The notes under the pieces were generated by a model. That model did no database searches. It was given only the letters and a program-made list of their open reading frames with translations, and was not told the DNA's origin. Shown here in pieces: positions 19,352 through 29,379 of a DNA stretch of 32,500 nucleotides. A program made the translations under genes and the position numbers. The DNA is taken from positions 1-32,500 of the forward strand of contig JAQGDQ010000619.1 of NCBI GenBank assembly GCA_030141605.1, read 5' to 3'. Positions within the stretch are counted from its first letter, which is position 1. Every line of letters starts with the position of its first letter. The DNA comes from Tubiluchus corallicola. Its lineage: Eukaryota > Priapulida > Priapulimorpha > Priapulimorphida > Tubiluchidae.

Positions 19352-20113
19352 GATGGTGCTTTACTATGGTGCACACTGCATACTCATCATGGTGCTCTGC
19401 TATGGTGCACACTGTATACTCATCATGGTGCTCTGCTATGGTGCACACTGTATACTCATCATGGTGCTCTGCTATGGTGCACGCTGTATACTCATCATGG
19501 TGCTCTGCTATGGTGCACACTGCATACTCATCATGGTGCTCTGCTATGGTGCACATTGTATACTCATCATGGTGCTCTGCTATGGTGCACACTGCATACT
19601 CATCATGGTGCTCTGCTATGGTGCACTCTGTATACTTATCATGGTGCTCTGCTATGGTGCACTCTGTATACTCATCATGGTGCTCTGCTATGGTGCACAC
19701 TGCATACTCATCATGGTGCTCTGCTATGGTGCACTCTGTATACTTATCATGGTGCTCTGCTATGGTGCACACTGTATACTCATCATGGTGCTCTGCTATG
19801 GTGCACACTGCATACTCATCATGGTGCTCTGCTATGGTGCACGCTGTATACTCATCATGGTGCTCTGCTATGGTGCACACTGCATACTCATCATGGTGCT
19901 CTGCTATGGTGCACACTGCATACTCATCATGGTGCTCTGCTATGGTGCACACTGCATACTCATCATGGTGCTCTGCTATGGTGCACACTGTATACTCATC
20001 ATGGTGCTCTGCTATGGTGCACACTGCATACTCATCATGGTGCTCTGCTATGGTGCACACTGCATACTCATCATGGTGCTCTGCTATGGTGCACACTGCA
20101 TACTCATCATTCA
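19352..20113. repeat. 36-bp minisatellite, 21 copies
   Basis: A 36-bp unit (CTCTGCTATGGTGCACACTG, then TATACTCATCATGGTG) is repeated about 21 times with substitutions at only a few positions and no indels. Because 36 is divisible by three and the unit has no stop in several frames, it is open for 270-300 codons in all three forward frames and one reverse frame. That, plus the lack of any unique domain, argues against coding. Confidence 0.97.
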
Positions 20114-21270
20114 TGCTGTCACCGCAGCTTATGTCTACGCCACGAAAATTTTGTTTGCTTAACACAATTGCAAACAGCTGCGATTTAAAATGGGATACCG
20201 ACTAATACTGTCATTAAATAGGCTCTAGTTTCAAAGCTCAAGGATGGGAGACTACAAATTTAACCCTTTACCTGTTATTCAAGAGATTTTGTTTGTCTCT
20301 TTATTTTGAAATTTGTGATGGAAATAATTGTAATTATAGAAAAAAAGTGTGTTTAGTGTGATTTTGTCTCAGTAGCAATGCTATTGGTGGCTGCATCTAT
20401 CACGTCTTAACTCTTTTACTATTAAAAGTTACTAGGAATTCCAGTATTAAAAGTTATTATTGTATAATTATGTTATTATTTGAAGGTGGTTCCATTAAGG
20501 GGGGGGGGGGTGAGAAAAATTCCTAAAGCAGCTGTAGCGTGATCGATGTCTGTTTCCCAGAACGTGGAGCTGTCCACGTCTAGAGAAAAATCACAAAGTT
20601 TTAAACCTCTGAATCACGTTATGTGATGGATCTGCTGGTCATAGGCCTTGACTCTGCCTCTTCCATCTTGTACCTTTGATAATTTAATTTGTGTTTGAAC
20701 AACAATTGATGGATTTCGAGTTTTTTACCTGTGATTTGTTGATTCTGCAGCAGAAATCAACCACTCCCTTGATATTGAAGTCTTAGACTGGTACGGCAGA
20801 TGTCTTAGTCTGGTACAGCAGATGTACTTATTGAAACAATCAGACCTGTGTCATTCTGTTTGGACAAATATCAGTAACTGGCAGGTATTAAAATCAAATT
20901 CCTTTGTGTGAAACTTAATGCAGACTAGACTAGGTAATCCTGCTGGGAGATTTGTAATGAGTTCTTATCCTCTTGTTGTTTATTTTTCCTCCATGGTGAA
21001 ATGGTGTGACTGTTTAGTGATGATATACATTAGGTATTTCTGTACTTGGCTCCTTGACCAAACTGCATGTGGCCCGCAGGTATTGCGGGAAAGTTTAATG
21101 TGGCTCGACTAGTCAGGTAATTTGCACCCCTCTGATCTATGCAATCATTAAGTTTTTTCATGATGATGACATTGTAGCTATTTCATCCCACCAACATTCA
21201 CACTTCTGCAGTTTATGGCAGACAAGTTTTGCACCTTCAGCTCCTCTCTACACATTCATTTTCAAAATAT
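20114..21270. other. Unassigned sequence
   Basis: Unique DNA with a run of ten Gs at about 20500 and a short local duplication (CTGGTACRGCAGATGT, twice near 20790-20825). No exon with ABC or other domain character was found. Confidence 0.5.
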
Positions 21271-21276
21271 CAAATG

Positions 21277-21745
21277 TACAGTCAACCTCGGATATAAGGG
21301 ACACCTCTGGACCGGAAAAAAAACCGTCCCTTATATCGGATGTCCCTTATAGTCGAAGTTGAGTCAGACCGAGGGTGTGTCTAGACCTGTACTTTTACCC
21401 ACATTTTTATGGATTATTGCTACACATTCAGTGCAAATGGTATGTAGGAAGCTCCTTCAGTGATGTGAGATGTATGTCACCACGGAAACCGAGTGGCCGA
21501 GTTTGCGAAAAATTGAGGTTAAAAATCGATCAATTTCGCTTTGATCATAGGATCCCTCATTTGCGAGGTAATTTACCTGGTTTTCTATTACACGGGACTG
21601 GAGATATCGTCCCTTATAACCGAAAGTCTCTTATATCCGAGTACCTTATATACGAATATCTTTACATAGGAAAAACGTTACGAAAAATCTGGACTGGTGT
21701 TGGTGGTCCCTTATAAGCGAGTACCTTATAACCGAGGTCAGGTTG
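21277..21745. mobile_element. Tigger/pogo-like MITE
   Basis: The left end after TA is CAGTCAACCTCGGATATAAG; the right end is CTTATAACCGAGGTCAGGTTG, an imperfect inverted match. Inside, CCTTATA(T/A)(A/C)CGA motifs recur near both ends (21330-21360, 21608-21660, 21710-21735). CAGTC(G)AACCTCG ends and a TA target are typical of the pogo/Tigger group. No transposase. The right end merges with a 36-bp array and has no TA. Confidence 0.5.
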
Positions 21746-21888
21746 AAACAAAAGGTTATGGGGTGGATTCATGCCACATTGAAACAAAAGGTTATGGGGT
21801 GGATTCACGCCACGTTGAAACAAAAGGTTATGGGGTGGATTCATGCCACGTTGAAACAAAATGTTATGGGGCGAATTCACAACACATT
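21742..21888. repeat. 36-bp tandem repeat, four copies
   Basis: GTTGAAACAAAAGGTTATGG plus GGTGGATTCATGCCAC, four copies, the last diverged. The array begins at the right end of the Tigger-like element. Unrelated in sequence to the 36-bp array at 19352. Confidence 0.93.
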
Positions 21889-23460
21889 AAACCACGAAGG
21901 TCTTTAAAATGCTTTCTTTTGTTTATTTTTACATATAAATAAGATTTTATTACTCCATATCACACTGTATTAGGTACAGTATAGACGAATTGTTTTTTAT
22001 GTAAAAACTGTTTATTAAAATTTCATAGAATTTACAAAAAATATATACATTTAATACATTATAAAAAGGTTTACTAATTAGTCATTAAGTTAATTTAAGA
22101 ATCTTAGCTACAAACATTTAAACTAACTACAGTAGCTCACAAGTGTCAAAACAACTACATTTCTAATCTTCACTGCATGGCATAATTAGCTAAAGATTTA
22201 ACATTTTGGTGGTATAATTAGCTAAAGATTTAACATTTTGGTGATTTAGGGGCTATTAAAGCACCAAATAACGACTATTTTTGGAATCATGACACAAAAC
22301 AGTCTTTACTTTGTCAAATTTTTGTTGTCTCATTTTCAAAATTCGATACTGCCTTTTTAAATTTTTAATTTCGGCAGGTGAACTTGAAAAATACGTTTAA
22401 ACTTCGGAAGACTTTATGCCACTGTAATTAGTTGGTAATTAAAGAATTCTTAGTCAGTTAATTTGTTAACTTATTCAGTTTAAAGTGACAACCACTTTCT
22501 TTTTCCCATTGAATGTAAGAATAACTGCTGACCCAGCTTTGGGTACTGTACATCACAATGCAAAATAACGTTAGCTTATCAATAGGAAGGTTTTGATTAG
22601 TGGCAAGTGTGCACCAACATGTGAACTATTGGAAAAGTCAAACTTATAGGGATAGCTTTCAATAGGGTTATCAAAACACATCAATTTACATGTCTGATCA
22701 CGTTATTCTCCAAACCATGACTGGCCAAAGTTGGTCGTAATCTAGCACTCAGTGGCTGGACCTTCTTAATGTGGATGATAAGTGGCAAGGCTGGAACATA
22801 GTTCACTGCCATAATAATCTTCTAGGATGACGTATCTCCACTAAACTGGATATGTATCTTAGCCAACTTTAGTTGTGAATACATCCTCTTCAACAAGGTA
22901 AACACTCAGAATTAGTATGGCTAATGAAATCTCTAAAAGTTTACTGTGTACAATACAAACAAAGGTGAAATTTAATTTTATGGAGACTAGGTGAATAAAA
23001 TGTCCCCATTCTTGGGTATAATACATTTGCATTGAATGACTAGCAGTGATTAATTACAAAATAATTAGTAAAACAGTGCTAAATAAAAGAATAAAGACTC
23101 TTCTTCAGCTAAAAAGTTGACATTAGTGAAATTTATACCAACGTCAATCAAGCGTTTATATCAGAGGTCAAACTGTACTAGCTGCACTTGTAAACTGCAA
23201 TTTTGCACAACATTTTAGCATGTAATTAGACGCTAAAGCTCTAAACAGTGTTGACCTTGGGCTTGGACATGTTAGGGATACAGAGTGGTACTGAGAGATG
23301 ATGAGTGGGCAAGGTTAATGTTCTTGTTGACCTATAACAGCTTTTCTAACCGAATTGCTTAGATTAGACGGTACCTTATTACTTAATCGCCTATGCTTTA
23401 TGAGTCACGTGACAGCTGTACATGTTAAACATCAACGCCTTAATATGGTATTTCTAGGGA
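21889..23460. other. Unassigned gene-poor sequence
   Basis: AT-rich unique DNA. The only repeat is a 32-bp direct duplication at 22182-22243 (ATAATTAGCTAAAGATTTAA twice). No exon was recognised on either strand. Confidence 0.5.
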
Positions 23461-23466
23461 GTCAGA

Positions 23467-23596
23467 ACTTAATTCAATTCAATTCAATTTATTTTATTTA
23501 TTTTTTGCTGTTTTCAATTATACAAGATGTTGCACATGTATGTTTGTATTATCGTAGTTTGCTGGTGAAATAAACTGAATTTGAATTTGAATTTAC
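23467..23596. mobile_element. Short element with inverted AATTC/GAATT ends
   Basis: About 130 bp beginning AATTCAATTCAATTCAATTT and ending ATAAACTGAATTTGAATTTG. The two ends are imperfect inverted repeats. A GAATTTGAATTT tail before a microsatellite also suits a retroelement 3' end. Confidence 0.35.
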
Positions 23597-23680
23597 ACAC
23601 ACACACGCACACGCACGCACACGCACGCACGCACACACACACACACATGCATGCGCGCACACACACACATGCGCACGCAC

Positions 23681-23760
<80 letters not shown>
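23594..23760. repeat. (CA)n microsatellite
   Basis: CA repeats with CG and TG interruptions in the left half (ACGCACGC, CATGCGCGC) and about 60 bp of pure CA at the right. Alternating purine-pyrimidine, so capable of Z-DNA. The all-Cys/Val and His/Thr frames are artefacts. Confidence 0.98.
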
Positions 23761-23762
<2 letters not shown>

Positions 23763-24525
23763 GTATTTAGTATGATAATAAGTTGAAGTTTAATAATTGC
23801 AAAAAAGACCTATTTGTGGTTCAGAAAGTGATGGAGAAAGATCATTTAATTTTAACTCCACAGAACACGTGTTTTCATATCTAGTGTTGCCTCCATTGCA
23901 ACTCTGATTCATCGACTGGGTTAGGATCGTGTGAGCGTTTCTTAAGTTTCTCAGGAAGATCTGATGTCAAGATTTATCACTTCAAGAACCTCATTGATGT
24001 TTAATTTATGAGGATAAAAACGGTGAAGTATTAAGAAAACAGATTATGCCCAGAATAGTATAAATATTATACTATTAAAAAACTGTAATTAAATAATAAC
24101 CTGTCCTCATCTCTACTTGCGACACTTTTAAAGTCTAGCGAGTCTATTGTTTTTTGACATCGTTTAAAGGACAAGAAAAGGGGCACCTGAAGTAGGTTTC
24201 AGAAAAATCGCCTTAAAAATCATATCAGTTTATAGCAATTTTATGCGTATATCACACTCGCGTTGAAAGGAATTTTAGTTTGTTTTCATTTTAAATCTCC
24301 AGGAATACTGTTCAGAAGTCGCCATTACATGACGTCATGTACCAAACGTAAATCAAGGGAAGAAAAGGCAATGTTAAATTATGTCTCAAAAGACTTTTCG
24401 TGCAAATCTGTATTACTTAGATTTTCGCTTACCTACTAGAAAGACTTATGTAACTAGAAAAGAAAATTATTAATTATTTAAAATGTTTTCACCAGTTAGT
24501 AAAATGTCGCTGAATCACCTTCCAG
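23761..24525. other. Unassigned sequence
   Basis: No recognisable exon, RNA gene or repeat. Confidence 0.5.
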
Positions 24526-24835
24526 GGTGCACCACTCATTAACCAAAAAAACGTATTTTTAATCTTATTGACAAGATGCAGTAATTTTAAATTTTATTTA
24601 GTTAATGACTTGTGCACTACGAATGCTCTGATTATTTTTCAAACTTTACAAAATGTTATCTAAACTTTTTTCAAATGACCTGTCGTGGAAATGACTGCGT
24701 CTAACGGTCATCGCGGGAGTTTAAATTTACATGTTTTATACAGCGTGACTGCCGATTGAAGTTCTGCACGCAAAAAGGCAGTATGAAAGTGGTATAAAAT
24801 TTCAAAACAAATTTTTTAAGCTTTATGTTTATGAA
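24526..24835 (+). repeat. Dispersed repeat, copy B
   Basis: Matches copy A at 18953-19258 in the same orientation, diverged by substitutions and small indels. It lies in the downstream flank of the GT49 gene. Confidence 0.7.
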
Positions 24836-25238
24836 GGGTTTTCTTGTGCTTTGAGTAAAATCATTTTTATGTATTGTACCTAGATGCACTCATTCATGAG
24901 GACAGGACTTAGAAACTATAAGCTTGACCTTTGAACTTTGGAATGAGTAGAATGTACGATCTGGTTTTCACTCTCACGACTTATTGTAAAGACTAGCTTC
25001 AAGTTAAGTGTTTCAAAAGACAATTAATCACAGCTTTTTCAAGTGGTTCACTTTTTGGCAGTAGGGTTATTACTGTCCTTACACCCCTTGCACCATTGCC
25101 ACTGTATAAGATTACCTTCTCTGTAGAGTTTGTTAATATCCTTAGTCAGTGAGTCGTTCTATTTATATCACAATGAGCCTAGTTTCGTATCACATGTAGT
25201 TTATCGAAGGAATGCTAACCTGTCACCTGCTGACGTCA
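24836..25238 (-). other. Downstream flank / possible 3' UTR of the GT49 gene
   Basis: Follows the stop codon of the GT49 gene. No AATAAA on the - strand occurs close to the stop; the nearest is near 24596, within the dispersed repeat. The transcript end is therefore not fixed. Confidence 0.35.
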
Positions 25239-25522
25239 TTACGTCACTTGCCAAGTATTGCAATATTTCACAGTCGTAGCCGGGTAGATTTTTTCTTTTT
25301 CTCTTCTAAAAATGTTGAACTTTCTGTGATTCACTCGTATGCTGTACATGCTGTGTTTCTTCAGATGTTCCCCTAGACTCTTGATCAAACCTTTGTGGAT
25401 TAAGAAAGCGTTGTCAACAATGTTGAAGGTATAATTCTGCAGACACATTTCGTAAAGTTGCTGGATTTTGTTGTAACCGTAACCAATGAAGCGTTCGTCG
25501 TGATAAGGTTCCGTGTTGTATC
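25239..25522 (-). CDS. GT49 glycosyltransferase (B4GAT1-like), exon 3 with stop
   Basis: A 284-bp terminal coding exon, phase 1 in, with acceptor ATGTATTTTGACAG and stop TAA at 25241-25239. The split Gly codon (G|GA) joins exons 2 and 3 as PVYIGYNTEPYHDERFIGYG. It then reads YNKIQQLYEMCLQNYTFNIV, DNAFLIHKGL and a basic C-terminus ending KYCNTWQVT. DERF.GYG.NK...YEM, followed by a V.(N/D).F(L/M)(I/V)H block, is the conserved C-terminal signature of GT49 domains (LARGE second domain and B4GAT1). The HKG following it is closer to B4GAT1 by eye. Confidence 0.93.
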
Positions 25523-26441
25523 CTGTCAAAATACATTTATGGAATTGTTTATTGCTTATTTATTTCACATTAACACAAATGCACAATTAATACATTAAAA
25601 GAAACAAAAAGTTATCAATAATTCAATGAATAACAAACAGTAAGATACATAATAGGAAGCAAATTTTGGAAAAAGTGATTTAAACTGTCTTTAGACGTAG
25701 GTCAACCTATGGTAAACAAAGATAGAGATATCGCTACTTCCTTTAATACTGGCGTCTAAACAACATTATGTACAGCATCATTACAAATATACTAACTTGA
25801 CTCTCAAAACACTGTGGGGTTGAAAGAATAGGGGTATAAACAAGAGGATAGATAGCACAGATGATGAGAGGTGGTCGTTCCTTACCAAGAGACAATACTA
25901 CATGTCTGAGTCGTACTACAGGACTATCTCACAGTTTTTGCTGCTTACTTTCTATGCAGTAGGTTGTAGGTTCAAATGGTACTGTTTGACATACTGAATC
26001 ATGCAAGTAAAATGCATACTAATAAGCATTTTTATTCATGTATTGGCGTAACTTCTTCACTTCTGCTGACAACAGCAGAATATTAAGTTTAGAATGTTAA
26101 TGGTTGATCTTAAGACCAACTTAACATGAAGATTATTACATGTTATAATAGGAGTTGCATTGGAGGTTTTGAACTTGCCAACAATTAGAGCATTGTTGTT
26201 GTTGTTGCCCATAGCAACAGACTGTTGCTGGATTTTCCAAGCATAGACGTCTCAAACAATCTTAATTTTAAATTTATTATCACGCAAAGTTAAAAAAAAA
26301 GCATGTTGAAGGGTGTAACCTAAAACTTTGGCTTTTGAAGGGTTTTTAATGGTAGTAGAAGGCATATTTAACGTTTTCCTTGTATGCCAGTACACGTTAG
26401 TAATTTGTCGACCAAGAATATAGAATTTTAGATTGTCTTAC
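25523..26441 (-). other. GT49 intron 2
   Basis: A 919-bp intron, donor G|GTAAGA at 26441 and acceptor TTTTGACAG at 25523. It holds AT-rich unique DNA and a short GTT run near 26195; nothing else was recognised. Confidence 0.8.
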
Positions 26442-26568
26442 CAATGTACACTGGTTCATAATTCATTGGTCTCCATCTCTGAGACCAGAAAATGTTGAGT
26501 GTGTCTGTTCCAGGTTCCTTTAACCATTGTGCTTGCTTTGGTGCCTCATGGCAATACCGACACGATTT
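26442..26568 (-). CDS. GT49 glycosyltransferase (B4GAT1-like), exon 2
   Basis: A 127-bp exon, phase 0 in and 1 out, with acceptor AAAATGTTACAG and donor ACATTG|GTAAGA. It reads KSCRYCHEAPKQAQWLKEPG, then TDTLNIFWSQRWRPMNYEPV and YI plus the first base of Gly. It has a compact two-Cys start and a W.P.YEP(V/F)Y motif that leads into the DERF.GYG block of exon 3, as in GT49 enzymes. Too short to stand alone; phases on both sides match exactly. Confidence 0.92.
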
Positions 26569-26737
26569 CTGTAACATTTTAGATTTGCAAGATTACTATT
26601 TTATATTTTTTGATAAATTTGGTATCATGCCGTAGAGTGCGTTTTACGGATAAAGGATTTCATTTCGTGTTTTAAACATGAGATTTTTCTACAAAATACA
26701 CTGCTGTTATACTTTTCCTAGTTTGTTAGTAAATTCC

Positions 26738-27016
26738 AAAAGCATTGTAATAACATTTCTGTAGAACAATGCTTCTCAAAAACATTGTAATAACATTTCT
26801 GTAGAACAATGCTTCTCAAAAACATTGTAATAACATTTCTGTAGAACAATGCTTCTCAAAAACATTGTAATAACATTTCTGTAGAACAATGCTTCCCAAA
26901 AACATTGTAATAACATTTCTGTAGAACAATGCTTCTCAAAAACATTGTAATAACATTTCTGTAGAACAATGCTTCTCAAAAACATTGTAATAACATTTCT
27001 GTAGAACAATGCTTCA
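26738..27016. repeat. 40-bp minisatellite, seven copies, in GT49 intron 1
   Basis: The exact 40-bp unit (AACATTGTAATAACATTTCT, then GTAGAACAATGCTTCTCAAA) is repeated seven times with almost no change. In the first copy AGCATTGT and ACAATGCT form an 8-bp inverted pair; later copies keep CATTGT/ACAATG. It lies 170 bp upstream of exon 2 in the direction of transcription. Confidence 0.97.
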
Positions 27017-27147
27017 CGTCGTTGACAATGGTATTTTTGTGGTTTTGTATATGACGTGGCGCAAAACATCATTGTTTATAACAATAACCATATCAGTGGA
27101 TAGGATAAGCCTTTTCACAGTTCCAGTGATTGATGTTGATCGTGAAA

Positions 27148-27452
27148 ACATCAAAGGTTAAGTGTAACAGACAACGCATTTGTGTACACTTGACAACGCC
27201 TCGCAGCCCACGCTATTGTAATAGTAACAGTTTTAACAGCTAGCTGGAACCTTACCTAGTTCATTTTTTCTTGTTCCCAAGCAAGATCCTGTTAGTAAAT
27301 CACTCTACGCGCAGACAATGCATAACTAAGTAGACTCCACGTAAAACAACTGAAATTACTGAGCTGATGCAGCAGACGGTTTTGTTTTACCCACATATCG
27401 CATGACGGTTGTAGTTAAGAAGTGTTGCTATGGTGCACTTAACTTTTGACCT
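27148..27452 (-). mobile_element. MITE with 18-bp-type inverted ends, copy 2, inverted
   Basis: The reverse complement of the element at 11305-11609, about 305 bp, with more divergence. Its ends read ATCAAAGGTTAAGTGTAAC and GTGCACTTAACTTTTGACCT. Shared internal blocks include CTATTGTAATAGTAACAGTT and CTGAGCTGATGCAGCAGACG-like sequence. It lies in GT49 intron 1. Confidence 0.82.
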
Positions 27453-27637
27453 ACAGTAATCAGCAGTGTCTCGTGATCAGTCAATACCAAGGCTTACTTT
27501 GATAGTGGGCAAAGAGTGACGTTGCATATCTATTGTTTCTAGCAAATACTACTGCCAACCACTTGATTTTAGTCGTGGCTAAGATAGTTTTTGAAGAAAC
27601 TCAGTTAGCATTACGTGTTAAAGTATAAAATACTCAC

Positions 27638-29308
27638 CACATGAAATGGTTGTGCAGTTCCTTTTGCTATCATCACCCTAAGTTCTTCTTTTTTCTTTGG
27701 TACGGGTTCGTCAGATGAGACTTCAAATAACGGAAGAACAAAAACATTTCTATGTTCCCTTGTCAGATTCACTCTTGTTAGCATGTCCACAAACATTTCT
27801 GCTAACTTGGGAGTTGGTATCAGCTCTATGTCCATCAGTAAAATGTACTCACTGGTAACGGCCATTCGTGCTGTGTTTCTTCCAGCATTTACTGGATACT
27901 TTTCTGGATTCTGCTTGTCTAGGCCTGCGGCCGGAAGGGGAAAGTATACTTTATCACAGTCAAATTCTTTATTTACAAACGTCCGATTGCTACTTCTTGG
28001 TGGTGTTGTTTTGTTGTAAAACACAGAGAAAGTCACTTGTTGCCTTACTTTGGGGTAGCACCTTCGCAGTTGAACTATAGTGTCCATTACCAGGTCAAAG
28101 GTATCGCTTGGAGCATGTGCGGCAATAGATATTGGACCAGAGTGTAGTTCTGTTAAGTCAATGACATGGTGTATGTACTGCCAAGATGCTTGGGAAGCAA
28201 TTGTTAAGGTTCCATTGTAAGAAAACCTGTCTGTAGGTTGGAAAACGCTCATAATTCGTGCATAGTTAGATCCATTCACATATTTGACATATAAGGTATT
28301 TATCTTTTTTATATCATATTGTGAAAGACGTTTCAATGTTTCCGTGAACACGTCATATAGCGGTGTTTCCTTTAGTGCAACCTGCTCTACGAACAGCGAG
28401 TTCAGTTTGTCATAATTTGGTTTTGGTGAGGTTAATAGAGCTGTGCTGTTACTAACGTTTAGCTTCGGGACTTTACCATTTGTCATATCATTCTTCAATT
28501 TGTCAATGTTACCCTCATTATATTCTGTGTGTGGTTGTTCATTTTTACCCGCTGTCTTTATCTCAATCACTGTCTGATTTGTTACGTTGTTAGAAGTCAT
28601 TTTTTCGCTAGTTTTTACTTCTTCAGTAACGACATCTGGTTTTTCTAACAGTTGAAGTTTATTCGTGTTCAGATGATTTGTTTCATTGTGATTACTACTT
28701 GCATTGGCACTGATAATATCTTTGGCAGTAGATGTTTTCTCATTAGTGTCAGCGACATCCCCAACTTGTGGGTTACTAGATGTTTTCTCATTAGTGTCAG
28801 CGACATCCCCAACTTGTGGGTTACTAGATGTTTTCTCATTAGTGTCAGCGACATCCTCAACTTGTGGGCTACTAACACTGACATTTTTTCCAAAGTTTTG
28901 TGTAGCAACATCATAGACAAGATTTGGTTGAGATATGATTAAAGTTTTATCCGTAGCAAGACTAATACTGGTTTGCTTTTGAAAGTTTTGGACTTCATTG
29001 ACTGAATTGTCAGCTGCATTTTCATTAAGCTTATTTACATCTACTCTTTTTACTTCTTCTTTCTTTGCAGCTTCTGGTATTACGAAGTCAATCTTTCTGT
29101 CTTCAGCAAGTATGCTTACGTTATTATTTTTGGTGACAGGAATACCCTCCACGGACTTTCCATAAACAATAACACTCTGTCCTCCATATTCATTTCCCCA
29201 ACTGGCCACTACTATTGTTGGTGTCTTTCTCTGGTACCAGATGGCGCCACAAAGAGTCGTCACGATGACTGTGATGAGGACCAGTCGGTGTCTTCTGCAC
29301 ATCCTCAT
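27638..29308 (-). CDS. GT49 glycosyltransferase (B4GAT1-like), exon 1
   Basis: This 557-codon exon plus exons 2 and 3 gives a complete 693-residue protein. The start ATG at 29308 was chosen because a stop lies upstream in frame and the frame upstream contains only a TTG; a second ATG follows two codons on. A short basic N-terminus (RMCRRHR) and a hydrophobic helix at about residues 9-24 make it a type II Golgi-type membrane protein. Residues ~25-310 are a low-complexity Asn/Lys/Glu/Thr-rich stem with many NxS/T sites and three 16-residue repeats. The catalytic part follows, with YPVNAGRNTARMAVTSEYIL and the metal/sugar-nucleotide site DIE at 493-495. In known members this site is DxD. Family role: transfer of GlcA or Xyl in matriglycan or related glycans; the substrate here is inferred only. 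Donor CATGTG|GTGAGT at 27638. Confidence 0.93.
28730..28873 (-). repeat. 48-bp coding repeat, three copies, in GT49 stem
   Basis: Three in-frame 48-bp copies at 28730-28777, 28778-28825 and 28826-28873, giving PQVGDVADTNEKTSSN-type units at about residues 146-193. The first two DNA copies are nearly identical and the third differs at two positions, so the expansion is recent. It lies in the stem, away from the catalytic domain. Confidence 0.97.
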
Positions 29309-29379
29309 TGTTATTCTTTGCAACCCAAGTCTCTGTCACCTGCTATGCTGTCCTTGCATCTGATTTCAATAGAGAAACT
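29309..29379 (-). other. GT49 5' UTR segment of coding exon 1
   Basis: On the - strand, TTTTTCATTTATTTCAG ends at 29380 and reads as a good splice acceptor. It implies that the start-codon exon begins at 29379 and that at least one non-coding exon lies upstream. Confidence 0.55.

Noticed and set aside
19254-20205. Long frames of 270-307 codons on both strands
   Set aside because: They are translations of the 36-bp tandem array in four frames, with no unique domain or codon signal.
23514-23775. Cys/Val and His/Thr frames
   Set aside because: Pure translation of the CA microsatellite.
29309-29323. Upstream start of the GT49 protein at 29323
   Set aside because: The codon there is TTG. The first in-frame ATG is at 29308, and an in-frame stop lies further upstream.
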